From assembly GCA_033439255.1 (NCBI GenBank), contig CM065878.1, positions 3,720,001 to 3,784,000 of the forward strand: a DNA stretch of 64,000 nucleotides. The letters run 5' to 3'. Shown here piece after piece: positions 1 to 12,886 of the stretch. The DNA comes from Hericium rajendrae (lineage: Eukaryota; Basidiomycota; Agaricomycetes; Russulales; Hericiaceae). Made by a program: the position numbers and the translations under genes. The notes under the pieces are model-generated. The model searched no databases. It was given only the letters and a program-made list of their open reading frames with translations, and had not been told where the DNA came from. Each line of letters opens with the position of its first letter. Position 1 is the first letter of the stretch.

Positions 1-378
1 GGGCCAGATCGGTTGGGTCCTGCGTCAGGAGGTGCGTCTGCTTAGTATGTGCAATGTGTGGTGTTAACAGTGAGTGCAGTGGGACGCGTATCCCGTCCTC
101 CCGCCCACAAGCACCTTCCCGCCCATCAAGCTCGACCGCGGGCTGTTCTACGTGAACGCTTTCGAGCCGTACGTATCTTTACATGCGTGCTTTGTGCCCT
201 TGCTGATTGGCTGCGCAGGTTCATCTCGACGATGGAGACGGAGACCATCGCGGCGCGCAACATCGTTGAGTGGCTCCTCAAGGAGGAGTTCGACGCCGGT
301 CTCTGTCCGCCCGCGGCTGAGAACGTCACTGCGAACAAGGGGGATACGAAGGACTTCGTGTATGGGTGGGACTGCTGA
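1..378 (+). CDS. Prenylcysteine oxidase-like protein, 3' end only
   Basis: This is the C-terminal end of a gene that begins before the window. Three exons can be read: 1-31, about 80-170, and from about 219 to the stop at 378. They join to give a C-terminus with WDAYPVLPPT, then a LFYVNAFEP block, then FISTMETETIAARNIVEWLL, ending DFVYGWDC. The pattern 'L-[FY]-Y-x-N-x-x-E-x-x-x-S-x-M-E-x-x-x-I-A-x-x-N' is what I recall from the C-terminal end of prenylcysteine oxidases, FAD thioether oxidases that release cysteine and an aldehyde from prenylcysteine in the endomembrane/lysosome-like compartment. The FAD-binding N-terminus lies outside, so the assignment rests on this tail alone. The reading frame is intact across both introns. 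Confidence 0.6.
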
Positions 379-678
379 GTGCCCGTTAGGATAAGGATAT
401 GGTTATCTATCTACGATATGGATCTCATGATAATGCGGAGGGGCGTAGGCGTTCTGCCGGAGGATGGGCGGCACTAGATGTGATGATGACAAGGACGATG
501 ATGAGGGTACTGGCCGTGTCCATCTATTCTAAATCTGTTCGCCACAAGTAACGCTTCGATGTATGAATTGAATGATACCCCCATGACAGAGGGCTGTATT
601 GTGTATTGCTACGATGTTCTATTGCAAGGTATTCCTGTTAACTTCTGCTCCGCGTTCCACCCGCCGCATTATCCTGGT
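379..678. other. Convergent intergenic spacer
   Basis: Three hundred bases between two convergent genes (3' ends face each other). I see no coding block, RNA gene or repeat; it is AT-richer than the flanking exons, as expected for 3' UTRs. Confidence 0.6.
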
Positions 679-2495
679 CTATAGTCCAGGCTCCTGTGAC
701 TGCGATGCAGTCTCCCTTTTCCACAACAAACGAAGGACAACAACAAACGACAGATTTACACACACATCCATCCCATCAGCTCGTCCTCGGCTTCTCCTGC
801 AGCTCGGGATCGGCGAGAGCTCGCACGCTTCGTGCTCGGCTGTTCCGTTGGCCTTGCCATTACCGTTGGACGCGTCCAACGAGTGGCGGGTGAGGCCCGT
901 CTCGGGCGGTCCGCCGTGTCGGTCGCCCGCCGCGACGGGGTGCACGGCCGATGTTCCGACGTGGGTGACGAGGCTCTTCGCGTTGTCGCCCTCGAACGTC
1001 CAGTCTGCAAAGTCGCGGCGCACCTCGATGTAGTCCGACGCGAACTCGCCGATCTGCGCGCAGTCTCCCACGATGTCAGCGTCAGCGTCCGCCAGACAGA
1101 GGAAGGAGGGGAAGAGGGAGCGCACCTGGACGGCGTCCATGCCGAGCGATTCGGCGGTCTCGTCCTCGCGCAGGCCGAGCGTGAGGTCGATGCCCTTCGC
1201 GATGAGCGCGGTCATCACGAATGTGTACCCACAGACGGCGCAGATGTACGCGACCTGGATGTAGAGCTGCTTCCAGTTGTGGTCGAGCCACCCGCCGCGC
1301 GGGGTGGTGCTCACGCCGTCGAGCGAGATGATGTTCGCCTTGGCGAAGAACGCGTTGAACAGCAGGCCGATGATCCCGCCGATCGCGTGCTCTGCGAAGA
1401 GGTCGAGCGCGTCGTCGATGCGGATCACGAACTTCACTGCGGCGGGGTTAGCGATACCAAGACGAGAAACGGAGGCGAAGGCGTGCCTTTGGTCGCAAAG
1501 TTGCAGATCGCGCCGGTGACGAGCCCAAGGACGACCGACGCCCAGGTGGGAATGAACCCCGACGACGGCGTCGCGGCGACGAGCCCCGCGATCGTGCCCG
1601 AGCAGAACCCGACCATGCTCCACTTGCGCTCGTAGCGGTAGTCGAGCACGCACCACGCGATGCCCGCGAGCGCCGCCGCGAGCATCGAGTTCCACGCGGC
1701 GAGCACCGCGCGCAGGTTCGCGCCGAACGCGCTGCCCGCGTTGAACCCGATCCAGCCGAACCACAGGATGAAGGTGCCGAGGCCGACCATCGAGACGTTG
1801 TGCGGACGGAAATTGAGCAGCTCTTTCTCTGTGCGCGGGCCGAGGACCCAGGAGAAGGCGAGCCCGCCGACGCCGCTCCCGATTTCGACGGGGCCGCCGC
1901 CTGCGATGCGATGAGAGGTGTTTGGAGAGGGAGCGGGAGAAACGCACCGGCATAATCGAGCACACCCCATTTGAAGCCCCAGCCGTTCACTGCCCAGGCC
2001 CAACATGCGAGCGGGCAGTACACGAGTGTCATCCAAATGAAGGTGAATACCATGGCGGGAAATAAGCGCCCTCTGTCCGCCAGTCCGCCCATCAGGATGG
2101 CGATGGTCACGCAGGCGAACTCCATTTGGTAGAAGCTGTAGAGCAGCTCTGGGATGTCGATGAGCGGCGAACCGGGAGACGGCTCAGCGAGAACGTTTTT
2201 GAGGCCAAAGTTCCTGAGGTTGCCGATGTAGCCGTTGGTGGCGGACATGGAGAAGGCGAGGGAGTAGCCCCAGAAGAACCATTGGAAGATGACGACGGCA
2301 TTTCCGGCAGCGACGGCGAGGAAGAGAGTGAGCGCTGATTTACGTCGTGATAGGCCTGAATAGAGGAAACCTGGGCACGAGAGGGGTGAGCGTTGCTTAT
2401 GTAGGAAGCTGACAAGTGCCGTACCAACGCCTGGGATCATGAAAAGGACCAGTGTCCCGGCGAGAAGAATAAAGGCCACATCGCCACGGTCGAAT
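679..2495 (-). CDS. Ammonium transporter, Amt/Mep family (Mep1/3-like)
   Basis: Plasma-membrane ammonium channel/transporter with about 11 hydrophobic segments. Recognisable blocks in order: GDVAFILLAG (TM1), GVG joined by a 54-nt intron to FLYSGLSRRKSAL, FQWFFWGYSLAFS, YQMEFACVTIAILMGG, WGVLDYAG|GGPVEIGSGVGG, LGTFILWFGWIGFNAGSAFG, WSMVGFCSGTIAGLVAATP, IDDALDLFAEHAIGGIIG. The second pore His is present (AEHAIGG) but the first 'twin-His' position is Glu (PVEIGSG), which is known in fungal Mep1/Mep3-type transporters. A C-terminal cytosolic tail of roughly 100 residues follows a 69-nt in-frame intron near 1047-1115. Introns also lie near 1435-1500 and 1910-1950. The N-terminal start is unresolved: the TM1 exon begins after a CTAG acceptor at 2495 and I find no convincing upstream ATG exon in frame. 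It is convergent with the preceding gene. Confidence 0.9.
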
Positions 2496-3235
2496 CTAGC
2501 GCAGGTGGTCAGAAATGAAAGATAGAGAAGAGCACGATCATTGGCTCACTGCGACTGATCAGTAACGTCTCCTGTCCATACGCAGCGTCAATAGGGTTAT
2601 CTTATCGAAGCCAAGAATACGCACGGGTGGAAATAGACCTCGAGATCGCCATTGCGCTTCCAGCTCTGTCCGCTGCTTCCTCCACGCCTGCTTGTTGTGT
2701 GCTGTGAAAAGAGCGACGAAACTGCGGTTTTTGAAGATTGCTCCATGGTCGATGCGGGGTGAGCGGCTGTTTTCTCGCCCGAAACCTGCGATAAAAGCGC
2801 TCAAGGTGATTGGTCCGATATGCAGTCCTCTGTCCGCTTGCCTTTTCAATCCACCCTTTCGCTTCGCGCCCTCCTGCCGGAACGCCCTGTCGGACAAAGC
2901 CGCGAGCGTTTGGCGAGCGTGTTGACGATACCAGCGAGTCACCAGCGCCGCCTAAGCTGCAGGCCTCGACGACGCTCGTTCCACGTCCCGACGGCCTATG
3001 ATGGCTCTTACGCACCAGGCCAGACACGACGCGCCGCGTCCGCCCGAGGTCGAAGCAAAGTTGACGCGCTGACACGATCACGTGCTTGTTTTAGGGAAAT
3101 ACGAAATGGACTGATTTCGCGTGGTAGCCAATCAGGGGACGGTGGCTGGTAAGACTGGGATGCAGAAAACATCGCAAGACCTTTTCCTAACAAACCCATC
3201 ACATCCACTGCCCCCCACGACCACGGACAGTCAAT
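2496..3235. promoter_or_regulatory. Divergent promoter region, ammonium transporter / ERG5
   Basis: This 740-bp interval separates two divergent genes. It must contain the missing first exon of the ammonium transporter and both promoters. Long open frames on the minus strand (2602-3081, 2559-2942) are basic, low-information translations with no recognisable family, and I regard them as chance. No TATA box or repeat stands out. Confidence 0.5.
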
Positions 3236-5061
3236 ATGGCCCGCTTGTTTAGAGACCATTCCGCCTCCGCATCCATGCCCTCCTCCACCTCTTCGTCCCC
3301 GGCCTACACAATCCCCATTCCGTCCCTCCTTGCCTCCGCATCCGGTGCGGCGTCATGGCTTTACACGACTGGCGCGATCCTCATCACTCTCCTCGTCCTC
3401 GAGCAGTGGGTCTATAGGTCAAAGAAGCGTCACCTGCCTGGCGATGCATGGACCATTCCTATTATTGGAAAATTCGCCGATTCATTGAAGCCGACGATGG
3501 AGGGTTACATGAAGCAGTGGAATTCGGGCGCACTCAGTGCTATCAGCGTGTTCAATATGTCGGTATTTTGCTGGCTGATATATGCAAGCTCCTGATTATT
3601 TGGAACCCTGCGCAGTTTCATTGTTATGGCATCGTCAAACCAGTATGCTCGCAAAATTATGAACTCCCCGAATCACGCCGAGCCCTGCCTTGTCCACTCT
3701 GCAAAGCAAGTCCTTCTTCCGGATAACTGGTAGGTATCTTACCCTGCGTGACGTGGTCCTGAATTCATGCTGATCGCGTTGCTAGGGTGTTCTTGACAGG
3801 CAAGGAGCACGTGGACTACCGCCGCGGTCTCAACCCATTGTTCACACGGAAGGCCCTTGGGTATGTCCTCTGAACATGTGGTGTACAAGATCGTTACTCA
3901 GTCATCATGTAGCATCTACATGGGCGTCATGGACGCGATCACTCGCGAGCACCTTAACCGATGGATCAAGGCCGGTGCCGATGGCAAACCGCAAGCCATC
4001 ATGTACCCGACCCGCGAGCTCAACATGGTGACTTCTCTGCGCGTCTTTTGCGGCACCCATATCCCCGATGAGGCAACGAAAGAGATCAGTGACAAGTACT
4101 GGTTGATCACACTGGCTCTTGAGCTCGTCAACTTCCCACTCGCGATTCCCGGCACGAAGGTCTACCGCGCGATCCAGGCCCGCAAGATCGCACTCGCTTG
4201 GCTCGAGCTCGCTGCGCACAAGAGCAAGATCGCGATGGCGGAGGGCAAGGAGCCGGAGTGCATGCTCGACGAGTGGGTTCAGATCCTCGCGGCCCCCGCA
4301 TGGAAGGGCCGTCGCGACTACAGCGATCACGAAATGGCGATGGTTATCTTCTCGTTCCTGTTTGCGAGCCAGGATGCCATGAGCAGCGGTTTGATCTACG
4401 GCTTTCAGCATTTGGCCGATTACCCCGACATTCTCGCGAAGGTCCGGGAGGAGCAGTACCGTGTCCGCGGAAACGATATCGACAAGCCGATGACCCTCGA
4501 GATGCTCGACGAGATGCCGTACCTCAAGGCGGTCGTGAAGGAGAGTCTGCGGGTCAAGCCTCCCGTGACCATGGTCAGTCTTTCGTCGTTTCCCGGTTTG
4601 CTCCGCTCATATGTGATTCAGGTTCCGTACAAGACCACTAAGGCATTCCCCATCGCGGACGACTACACCGTCCCATCAGGCTCCATGGTCATCCCCTCGT
4701 TCTATAACTCGCTACATGACCCCGAAGTGTACCCAGATCATGATACGCTCGTGCCCGAGCGCTGGCTCGACCCGAAGAGCTCCGCGAACGCGAATCCGAA
4801 GAACTACATGGTCTTTGGCAGCGGCCCGCATCACTGCATCGCTATCGAGTACGCGACGATGAACATCGCCGTTGCGCTTGCAACCGCGAGCGTCATCATG
4901 GACTTCGAGCACGTCGTAACGCCCCAGAGCTACAAAGTTCGGTGCGTATCTGCCGCTCATCCATGACAGTCGTATTGATGTATTGTGTTTACAGAATCAT
5001 CGCGACACTGTTCCCTCAGGATGGTTGCATGTTGAAGATGAGCCCGCGCCCGCGGCCATGA
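3236..5061 (+). CDS. ERG5: Sterol C-22 desaturase, cytochrome P450 CYP61
   Basis: ER-membrane P450 that introduces the C22-C23 double bond late in ergosterol synthesis. Six exons: the start at 3236 gives an N-terminal membrane anchor near residues 35-60, then a CYP61-typical block (LPGDAWTIPIIGKFADSL, YMKQWNSGALSAISVFN). After the first intron come FIVMASSNQYARKIMNSP and AEPCLVHSAKQVLLPDNW, then FFTGKEHVDYRRGLNPLFTRKALG, the I-helix FLFASQDAMSSGL, the K-helix KESLR, PERWLDP and the heme-binding loop FGSGPHHCIAIEYATMNI. The last intron near 4941-4994 joins to a short tail ending at 5061. Length, order and spacing fit full-length CYP61. The residue two after the heme Cys is Ala where most P450s have Gly. 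The frame is unbroken. Divergent from the ammonium transporter gene. Confidence 0.95.
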
Positions 5062-5704
5062 TGTACGTCTAGATTTATCCGTCCCGGCATGGACAGCACC
5101 CCCCTGCGCATATACACCTGTACATGAGTGCATTTATCATACCTTATCCGTAATGGCACAGAGATCCTCTACCCACATTCGTTCGTCTTCCGTACGGATT
5201 GCTCCTCCAATAGACTAGGAATTGGTGCGACGTTGAGATATACCCCACCTAGTGGCCCGTTTGAATTGTGAATGTAAAATCAGCTTTTGTCTGCCGCCTG
5301 CTTTTGATATGGACAGCGGCGCCCGGTATGTGACACCACGTATGATTTATCTGCTGTGATCAGTTCATGTAACATTGTTGACTTCATTGTGCAGGATTGC
5401 TTCGACAATTGGCGTCGTGTCTGACTGCGAGTGCGGTCGCGATGACAGAGACATAGCAACTCAACAATCGGTTTACTTTGAAATCAACTGGCAGTCACTC
5501 TCGGGTCCGGTGCGTTTGGTGTATGCAGGACTAATGGGCATTTGCAGCAAAAGCTATTGGTCTGGATCGTTATTCTGCCGGACAGTCTGAAATATGTTCT
5601 AGTCTGAATCCCATAGGCTTGTTGAAGGTAATGCTTTCCTATTGCCCTCCCAGAGACGATTTTTCATCCCGACCGCCGCGTCGCAAGACTCGACAACCCT
5701 CAAG
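5062..5704. other. Intergenic spacer between ERG5 and kinase gene
   Basis: Tandem-gene spacer holding the ERG5 3' UTR and the kinase promoter. No recognisable coding block, TATA box or repeat. The open frame at 5375-5590 has no coding character. Confidence 0.5.
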
Positions 5705-7723
<2,019 letters not shown>

Positions 7724-8402
7724 CTGCTCTGTACATCTGCTTCATGAATGGATTGGCTCATGTCTTGCTTCAGTCAGTGGTAGCATCATCGGTTTTGTGT
7801 TTCTGATGCATTGTAACAGGATTTCTGATAGATTCCAAAGCCGTTGTGGCGTTTGATGATCACTGTCTTCTGTATTCCGTGTATGGGGCTTGCTTGTTCT
7901 GTCCTGTTCGAGGTAGCCATGGGCTTCTAGCAGCCTCCCGTCCAACAAGCGTTCATCATGCATCAGGAACGTTCAGTAGACACCGGCAACCTTCACCGAG
8001 TCCCCGTTAAGGACGCGCGAATGTAGAAACACAATGAACACAGCCAGGAATGTTGCAACCAAGATCGTCTCGAGGGCGCCGGACCCACGCTCCGACCTAT
8101 CGACCTGCGATGGAGAGAGCTTCTGGAGGGTTGTCAAGAGGTTGCTTGCAGATATAGCAATCGGAACCATCCTTCAAATTTCGTGCCGCATGATCCCCAT
8201 TAAGACATTTTCCGAGTCCCGGCATGGAAAGCAAAGTTCTGAGATTTTGTCGCGTGGTGAACGAGCAGAAAGATCCGGCAGCTTCGTGGCTTCTATACAT
8301 CGAACATGGAGCTAGACGGGATCACTGCGGATGCGAGCTGTCTTTAAGTGCAAGCGCGATAGCTTGACGTGCAGTATACCCTTCTGGTCAACCCAGCGAG
8401 CG
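7724..8402. other. Intergenic spacer
   Basis: Spacer between two tandem genes. I see no protein family, structured RNA or repeat in it; the short open frames on both strands lack the G/C-ending codon use of neighbouring exons. Confidence 0.5.
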
Positions 8403-9696
8403 ATGTCGCAGTATGGCCCCGACGAGCCAGCGGCTACGATTGACATTGAGCGGAACTTCCTCGCGGGCGACTTCATCTGCGGGGTAGGTTACGGTGAGCT
8501 CGGCGCTTTGCGTTGAATCACCCAGTTGATATGGAGTGACCGTACCGCAGGGATACAAGTCGTGTTGTACACGTCCTGCGCGCTTTATCTCTGGGGGCAG
8601 CGAAAAACGCGGAAAAACGCCCTGCTCATCCTCGCGTACATCACGGTCCTGCTGTCTGTAGAAACGATCTTTGAAATCGTGCAGGCCCGCACCGTGCAGT
8701 TGGTCTATATCGACAATCGCAATTATCCAGGCGGACCCTGGCAGTTCTTCCTCGCATCGCAGACATTGGCGGTCAACGTGATCTTCTATGCCACGCTGTT
8801 CGTGCTCACGTTCCTTTCCGATCTATTAGTGGTGAGATCGTCGAGTTGCGTGACGAAGAATGACTGCTACTGACTTTCGAGTTAGCTCTGGCGATGCTGG
8901 GTCATTTGGTCAGCGTCTAGTACGACAGCTGCTTATCTAGTGACTCTCCTGCCTGCGATTATGCTGGTTGCGTCATTTGGTACGTCCTAAGATTTGTTAT
9001 TCATCTTACCATCTAACGAGCCGTCCATAGTCATGGGACCTTGTGGATGCTGCAGTCCAGCCAACCGGGCCTATCGCTCTACAGCCGACTGCCCATGGCG
9101 TTTGGAACCTCATACTATGCGATCTCGTTGGGCGTGAACATCATACTCACGCTGCTCATTATGTTCAGGCTGTTCCTCTACCGCCGCAACCTCCTCAGAA
9201 TAATGTCACGCGACCACGCGCAACAATATGTTTCTCTCGCGACGATCATCGTCGAGTCGGCCGCGTTGTACTCACTCTTTGCCATTCTGTTTATTATCAC
9301 GTATGCCGTGAACGACCCTACGAACCAAATATTTCTGGGCATCGCGACGTCAGCGCAGGTCAGAATCAATACCGATATGAGTTTGGGGAACATGCTGACC
9401 ATTGGTTCGCTACACAGCAAATTGCAGGCTATCTGATCATATACCGTCTGGCAGAGGGTCGGGCGTGGAAGAAAGAGACATTCGGAAAGACGATGACATC
9501 TATCGGCTTCCAGGGAGGTCATACGCAAGGTACTTATCGTATCACGTCTTGCACAAATACCGCGGTCTTATTGATGGCGTGTCAGCTGCGACGGCGACGT
9601 CGGGAACAATCATCCAGCAGTAATGAGGACAAGATTGATATGGGCCTGCCAGGCCGAGGCGAGGACGACATGGAGAAGGGACCGCAGACTTCTTGA
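8403..9696 (+). CDS. Seven-TM membrane protein, basidiomycete orphan family
   Basis: Integral membrane protein of a large agaricomycete family without known function. Start at 8403 (MSQYGPDEPAAT). The first intron (GTGAGC donor near 8492, acceptor near 8551) joins CGVGYG to IQVVLYTSCALYLW, the usual TM1/TM2 region. Further hydrophobic segments are LLILAYITVLLSV, LAVNVIFYATLFVLTFLSDLLV, a short exon with LWRCWVIW and a Val/Leu-rich TM, MAFGTSYYAISLGVNIILTLL, and VSLATIIVESAALYSLFAILF. The hydrophilic C-terminal tail carries RRRRRE and an acidic end. The WRCW motif after TM4 is typical of the family as I remember it. At least five exons; the frame appears intact. A transporter or receptor role is possible but not shown. 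Confidence 0.75.
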
Positions 9697-10042
9697 TGGT
9701 GCATATGGATTTACATGCTGTAGAAATTGTTGTAGATGTCGGTGTACATACATACCTATTCTCTGTAGAGATCGTAGTGGTATATATGTTCCAAGACGCG
9801 TTTCACCGCGAGTCGGATAGCCGGAGGTGTGCCGAATGAGTTACCATCAGAGGAACCGGAGGACCGAAGTCAGGGATATTCTTTCGAACGGCCTGACTTG
9901 GGCCTGAGACCTGAGGCAGGACATTGACAGCGCCCGAGTACAGCTGACCTTCGTAAAGGACTTCCAAATTACTCTATCTCATATGCGCCTTCTAACGCGA
10001 TAAGTCCCAGAGGGCGACTTTATCGCCTCCCCCACCATCAAC
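9697..10042. other. Intergenic spacer
   Basis: About 350 bp between tandem genes. No coding block or repeat seen; it presumably holds the 3' UTR and the next promoter. Confidence 0.5.
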
Positions 10043-10948
10043 ATGGCCAACAACGAGCGGATACACATCAACGGCGATCTCCACGCCCTCCTCGATGAAC
10101 ACAACATCCAACTCTCCCACTCTTACGACTCGCAGGGCTCTTTCCCCAGCGCGCCGCGTAAACCCGTTATCCTGGCCGGAAACGCGCTCCAACTCGAACT
10201 GGACGATTCCGAGCCCGACGTCCCCTACGCCCACGAACCCGTCCTCGTCGAGCCCTACCTCTCCGATTCCGCCGAGACAAGCCCCACCCGCGCCGCCGAC
10301 CACGACACCGCCGCCCCGCCCTCCGACAACACCGCGAACCCCGCGCCCACGCCCGCCGCCCCGCGCCCGCTCGCACGCGTGCGCTTCCGCTCGCGCGTGC
10401 GCATCACGAGTGGCCTGCGGCACCACCGCGCGCGCTCGGCGGACTCGTCGGGCTCGGGCTCGCCCTCATCGAGCATCTCCGCGCCGCTGCGCGCGCACGC
10501 GGACGACGCGCACCCGCGCGGGCCCCTCGGGCAGCGGCTGTCGCTCCTCGCCGCGAATGCGTGGCAGAAACGCCGGCTCGCGACCGCCGTGGCGCAGAAT
10601 GAAGTCGCGCATGCGCACCAGCCGCCCGCGATTGCCCAGCCCGACGAGCGCACGCCGCTCGTGCAGGGGACACGGAGCCGGCAGATGTTCGGGACATCGA
10701 CGGAGGAACTTGATGAGACGATGTCGGAGGAGGATGAGGAGGCTTATCTAGCCGAGATTAGGAACGAAGAGGAGAACATTGCTTTCGGGAGGTGGCCATG
10801 GCGGGTGTTCAATAGACATGTGAGTTTCCTCGATGCCTGCTCTTTTGAAGGCTGCTGATCATTTCAATCGACACGCCAGTGGTGGGCCTGGCAGATGGAG
10901 AGCTCATCGTGCTGCACTTGTTCAGACGAGTATGACGCAGAGGAGTAA
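10043..10948 (+). CDS. Orphan low-complexity protein, acidic C-terminus
   Basis: Not recognised. Two exons: 10043 to about 10818, then an exon from about 10880 to the stop at 10948 (intron GTGAGT...CGCCAG). The protein is about 280 residues. It has a Pro/Ala/Ser-rich, probably disordered N-terminal two-thirds with an Arg cluster (LARVRFRSRVRITSGLRHHR), a segment LGQRLSLLAANAWQKRRLAT, and an acidic stretch (STEELDETMSEEDEEAYLAE). A compact end WPWRVFNRHWWAWQ follows, then a Cys cluster CCTCSDEYDAEE. The Trp-rich and CCxC tail after the acidic region looks conserved in character and could bind metal or a partner. Start chosen as the first ATG of the open frame. Real coding potential is supported by strong G/C-ending codons and by the in-frame splice. 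Confidence 0.6.
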
Positions 10949-11109
10949 CGAGGTAATGATCCAGCCGCACACACCGGATTGGCATCGTTTTTGCTATAAT
11001 TCTGTACGGTAGCCTGATATCTATATCCGTGTTTGTATTGTCTAACACTATATCATACCGCCCCCATACCTTCCCTGCTCACATTTATAGTTGGCCGCTC
11101 CTACATCCA

Positions 11110-12595
11110 TCATGCGCTGCCCTTTTCAGGCAGCACCATTGTTGGTGGGAGCGTTTTGATTGGGGGGAGGAGCGATGCGGCCGCCTTGCGCGAGTGTTGA
11201 ATGAGCAGCTCATCCATGACCACCAGCGCCGCCATCGACTCGACGATGGGAACCGCCCGCGGAACCACGCACGGATCATGTCGTCCGCGAGCCGCGAGGG
11301 AGCCGTGCTGCCCATCGTACTGCGCCGTCTCCTGCGGTTGCGAGATCGTGGCCGGGGACTTGAATCCAATCCTGCATCCAGCGCGGATCAGCGCCCTGCA
11401 CCCTGCGCATAGCAAGCAGGCGGCACGTACCGGAAGTAGATGTCCTCGCCGTTCGTGATCCCGCCCTGCACGCCGCCGCTCCAGTTCGTCGCGGTTCCGA
11501 GCGAGCCGTCCGCGCGCCGCACGAACGCGTCGTTGTGCCTGCTGCCGGGGACCTCCGTGCCGCGGAAGCCGGAGCCGATCTCGAACGCCTTGGTCGCAGG
11601 GATCGAGAGCATCGCGTGCGCGAGCTTCGCCTCGAACTTGTTGAAGACGGGCTCGCCAAGCCCCGCGGGGACGTTGCGGATGACGCAGGTGACGGTGCCG
11701 CCGATTGAGTCGTTTGCTTCCTTCGCGCGGATGATGCGCTGTGGTGCGGGTCAGTCGGCCGGCGTTTGTGATGAGGACGGGGAACGGACCTGGATCATGC
11801 GCTCGGAGGTCTCGGCGTGCGGGCAGCGCGTCGGGTATTTGTCGACCTCCTCGCGCGACACGGTCGAGAGGAGCTTGACGAAGTCGGGCGAGAGTGGATC
11901 CACTTCATCGTCGTCATCCCCGCCCGCAGGGACGAGCGACGGGAGGCGGACTTTGCCCACGGAGGACACGAATGCGACGATCTCGACACCATGCGCGAGG
12001 CGCAGGTACTTCTCTGCGATCGCACCGGCCGCGACACGCCCTGATCCGCGTTCCTGTCGTCAGCTTCGGGCATACGACAGCCGTGGGATGCGTACCGATG
12101 GTTTCGCGCGCGCTACTGCGTCCGCCACCGCTGCTCGCCTTGACGCCGTATTTCAGGAGGTAGGTGTAGTCCGCGTGGCTCGGGCGTGGATAGAGATCCG
12201 TCTCGGAATAGTCGTGCGGGCGCTGATCCTCGTTCTTCACGAACAGGCCGATGGGCGTGCCGAGCGTCACGCCGTGCTCGATGCCAGACTGCAGCTGCAC
12301 GAGATCCTTCTCATCACGCTTCGAGATCAAGAAGCATCAGCGTGGGGACGGCAGGGAGGCCCGAACGCGACTGACTGACCGGCGTGGTAAGGTTGCTCTG
12401 GCCGGGTCTGCGACGGCTCAGCTGTGTCTGCAGGTCTGCTGCTGACAGTTCAAGGCCCTAGACACGCGGGTTAGATGTTGGTCGTGGGAGGAGGATGCTA
12501 CTCACGGGTGGGCAGCCATCAATGATTGCGCCCACGGATGCGCAGTGGCTCTCGCCGTAGGTGGTTACACGGAAAAGCGTACCGAAGGTCGACAT
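11110..12595 (-). CDS. ARO2: Chorismate synthase
   Basis: Converts 5-enolpyruvylshikimate-3-phosphate to chorismate, the last shared step of aromatic amino acid synthesis; it is cytosolic and needs reduced FMN. Start at 12595 ([18 protein letters not shown]), which contains the family signature GESHxxxVGxxIDGCP. Exons then give [20 protein letters not shown], the [13 protein letters not shown] and [20 protein letters not shown] region, [41 protein letters not shown] in pieces, [48 protein letters not shown] and GFKSPATI, ending VLPEKGSA at 11110. About six exons and no frame break. The usual fungal enzyme is about 400 residues, which matches. Divergent from the SAP30-like gene with 291 bp between start codons. 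Confidence 0.95.
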
Positions 12596-12886
12596 GATGG
12601 GTTTGGGGGATAAGTTCCTGTTGGCTCGCCGACCTGTACCGTTTTAAGTTACGGCGTCAGAAAATTGACTGTTACAAAGGATCCGTTTGAGATGCGCGTC
12701 TGTCAAGGGCATATTGACGAACAAAGGATGAACAGGGACTTACCGGAGGTGTTGAGCTGAACAAAGTCGAAAAGTTGCTCAAGCTCGCGATGAAGATCGA
12801 GTCAGGCCCGCGTGCGGGATCTGGACATGAGATCTGCAGTGCTCAATCACCGCGTCGAGGCCGTGGGAACGACGCGTCTAATGACC
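12596..12886. promoter_or_regulatory. Divergent promoter, ARO2 / SAP30-like gene
   Basis: A 291-bp interval between two divergent start codons. No TATA box was noticed. It must carry promoter elements for both genes. Confidence 0.5.

Noticed and set aside
832-1635. Long plus-strand open frame opposite the ammonium transporter
   Set aside because: It is the antisense shadow of transporter exons; long antisense frames are expected in GC-rich genes with strong third-position bias.
2559-3081. Two minus-strand open frames upstream of the ammonium transporter as its N-terminus
   Set aside because: Neither contains the usual N-terminal sequence of Amt proteins and neither joins the TM1 exon in frame by a convincing intron.
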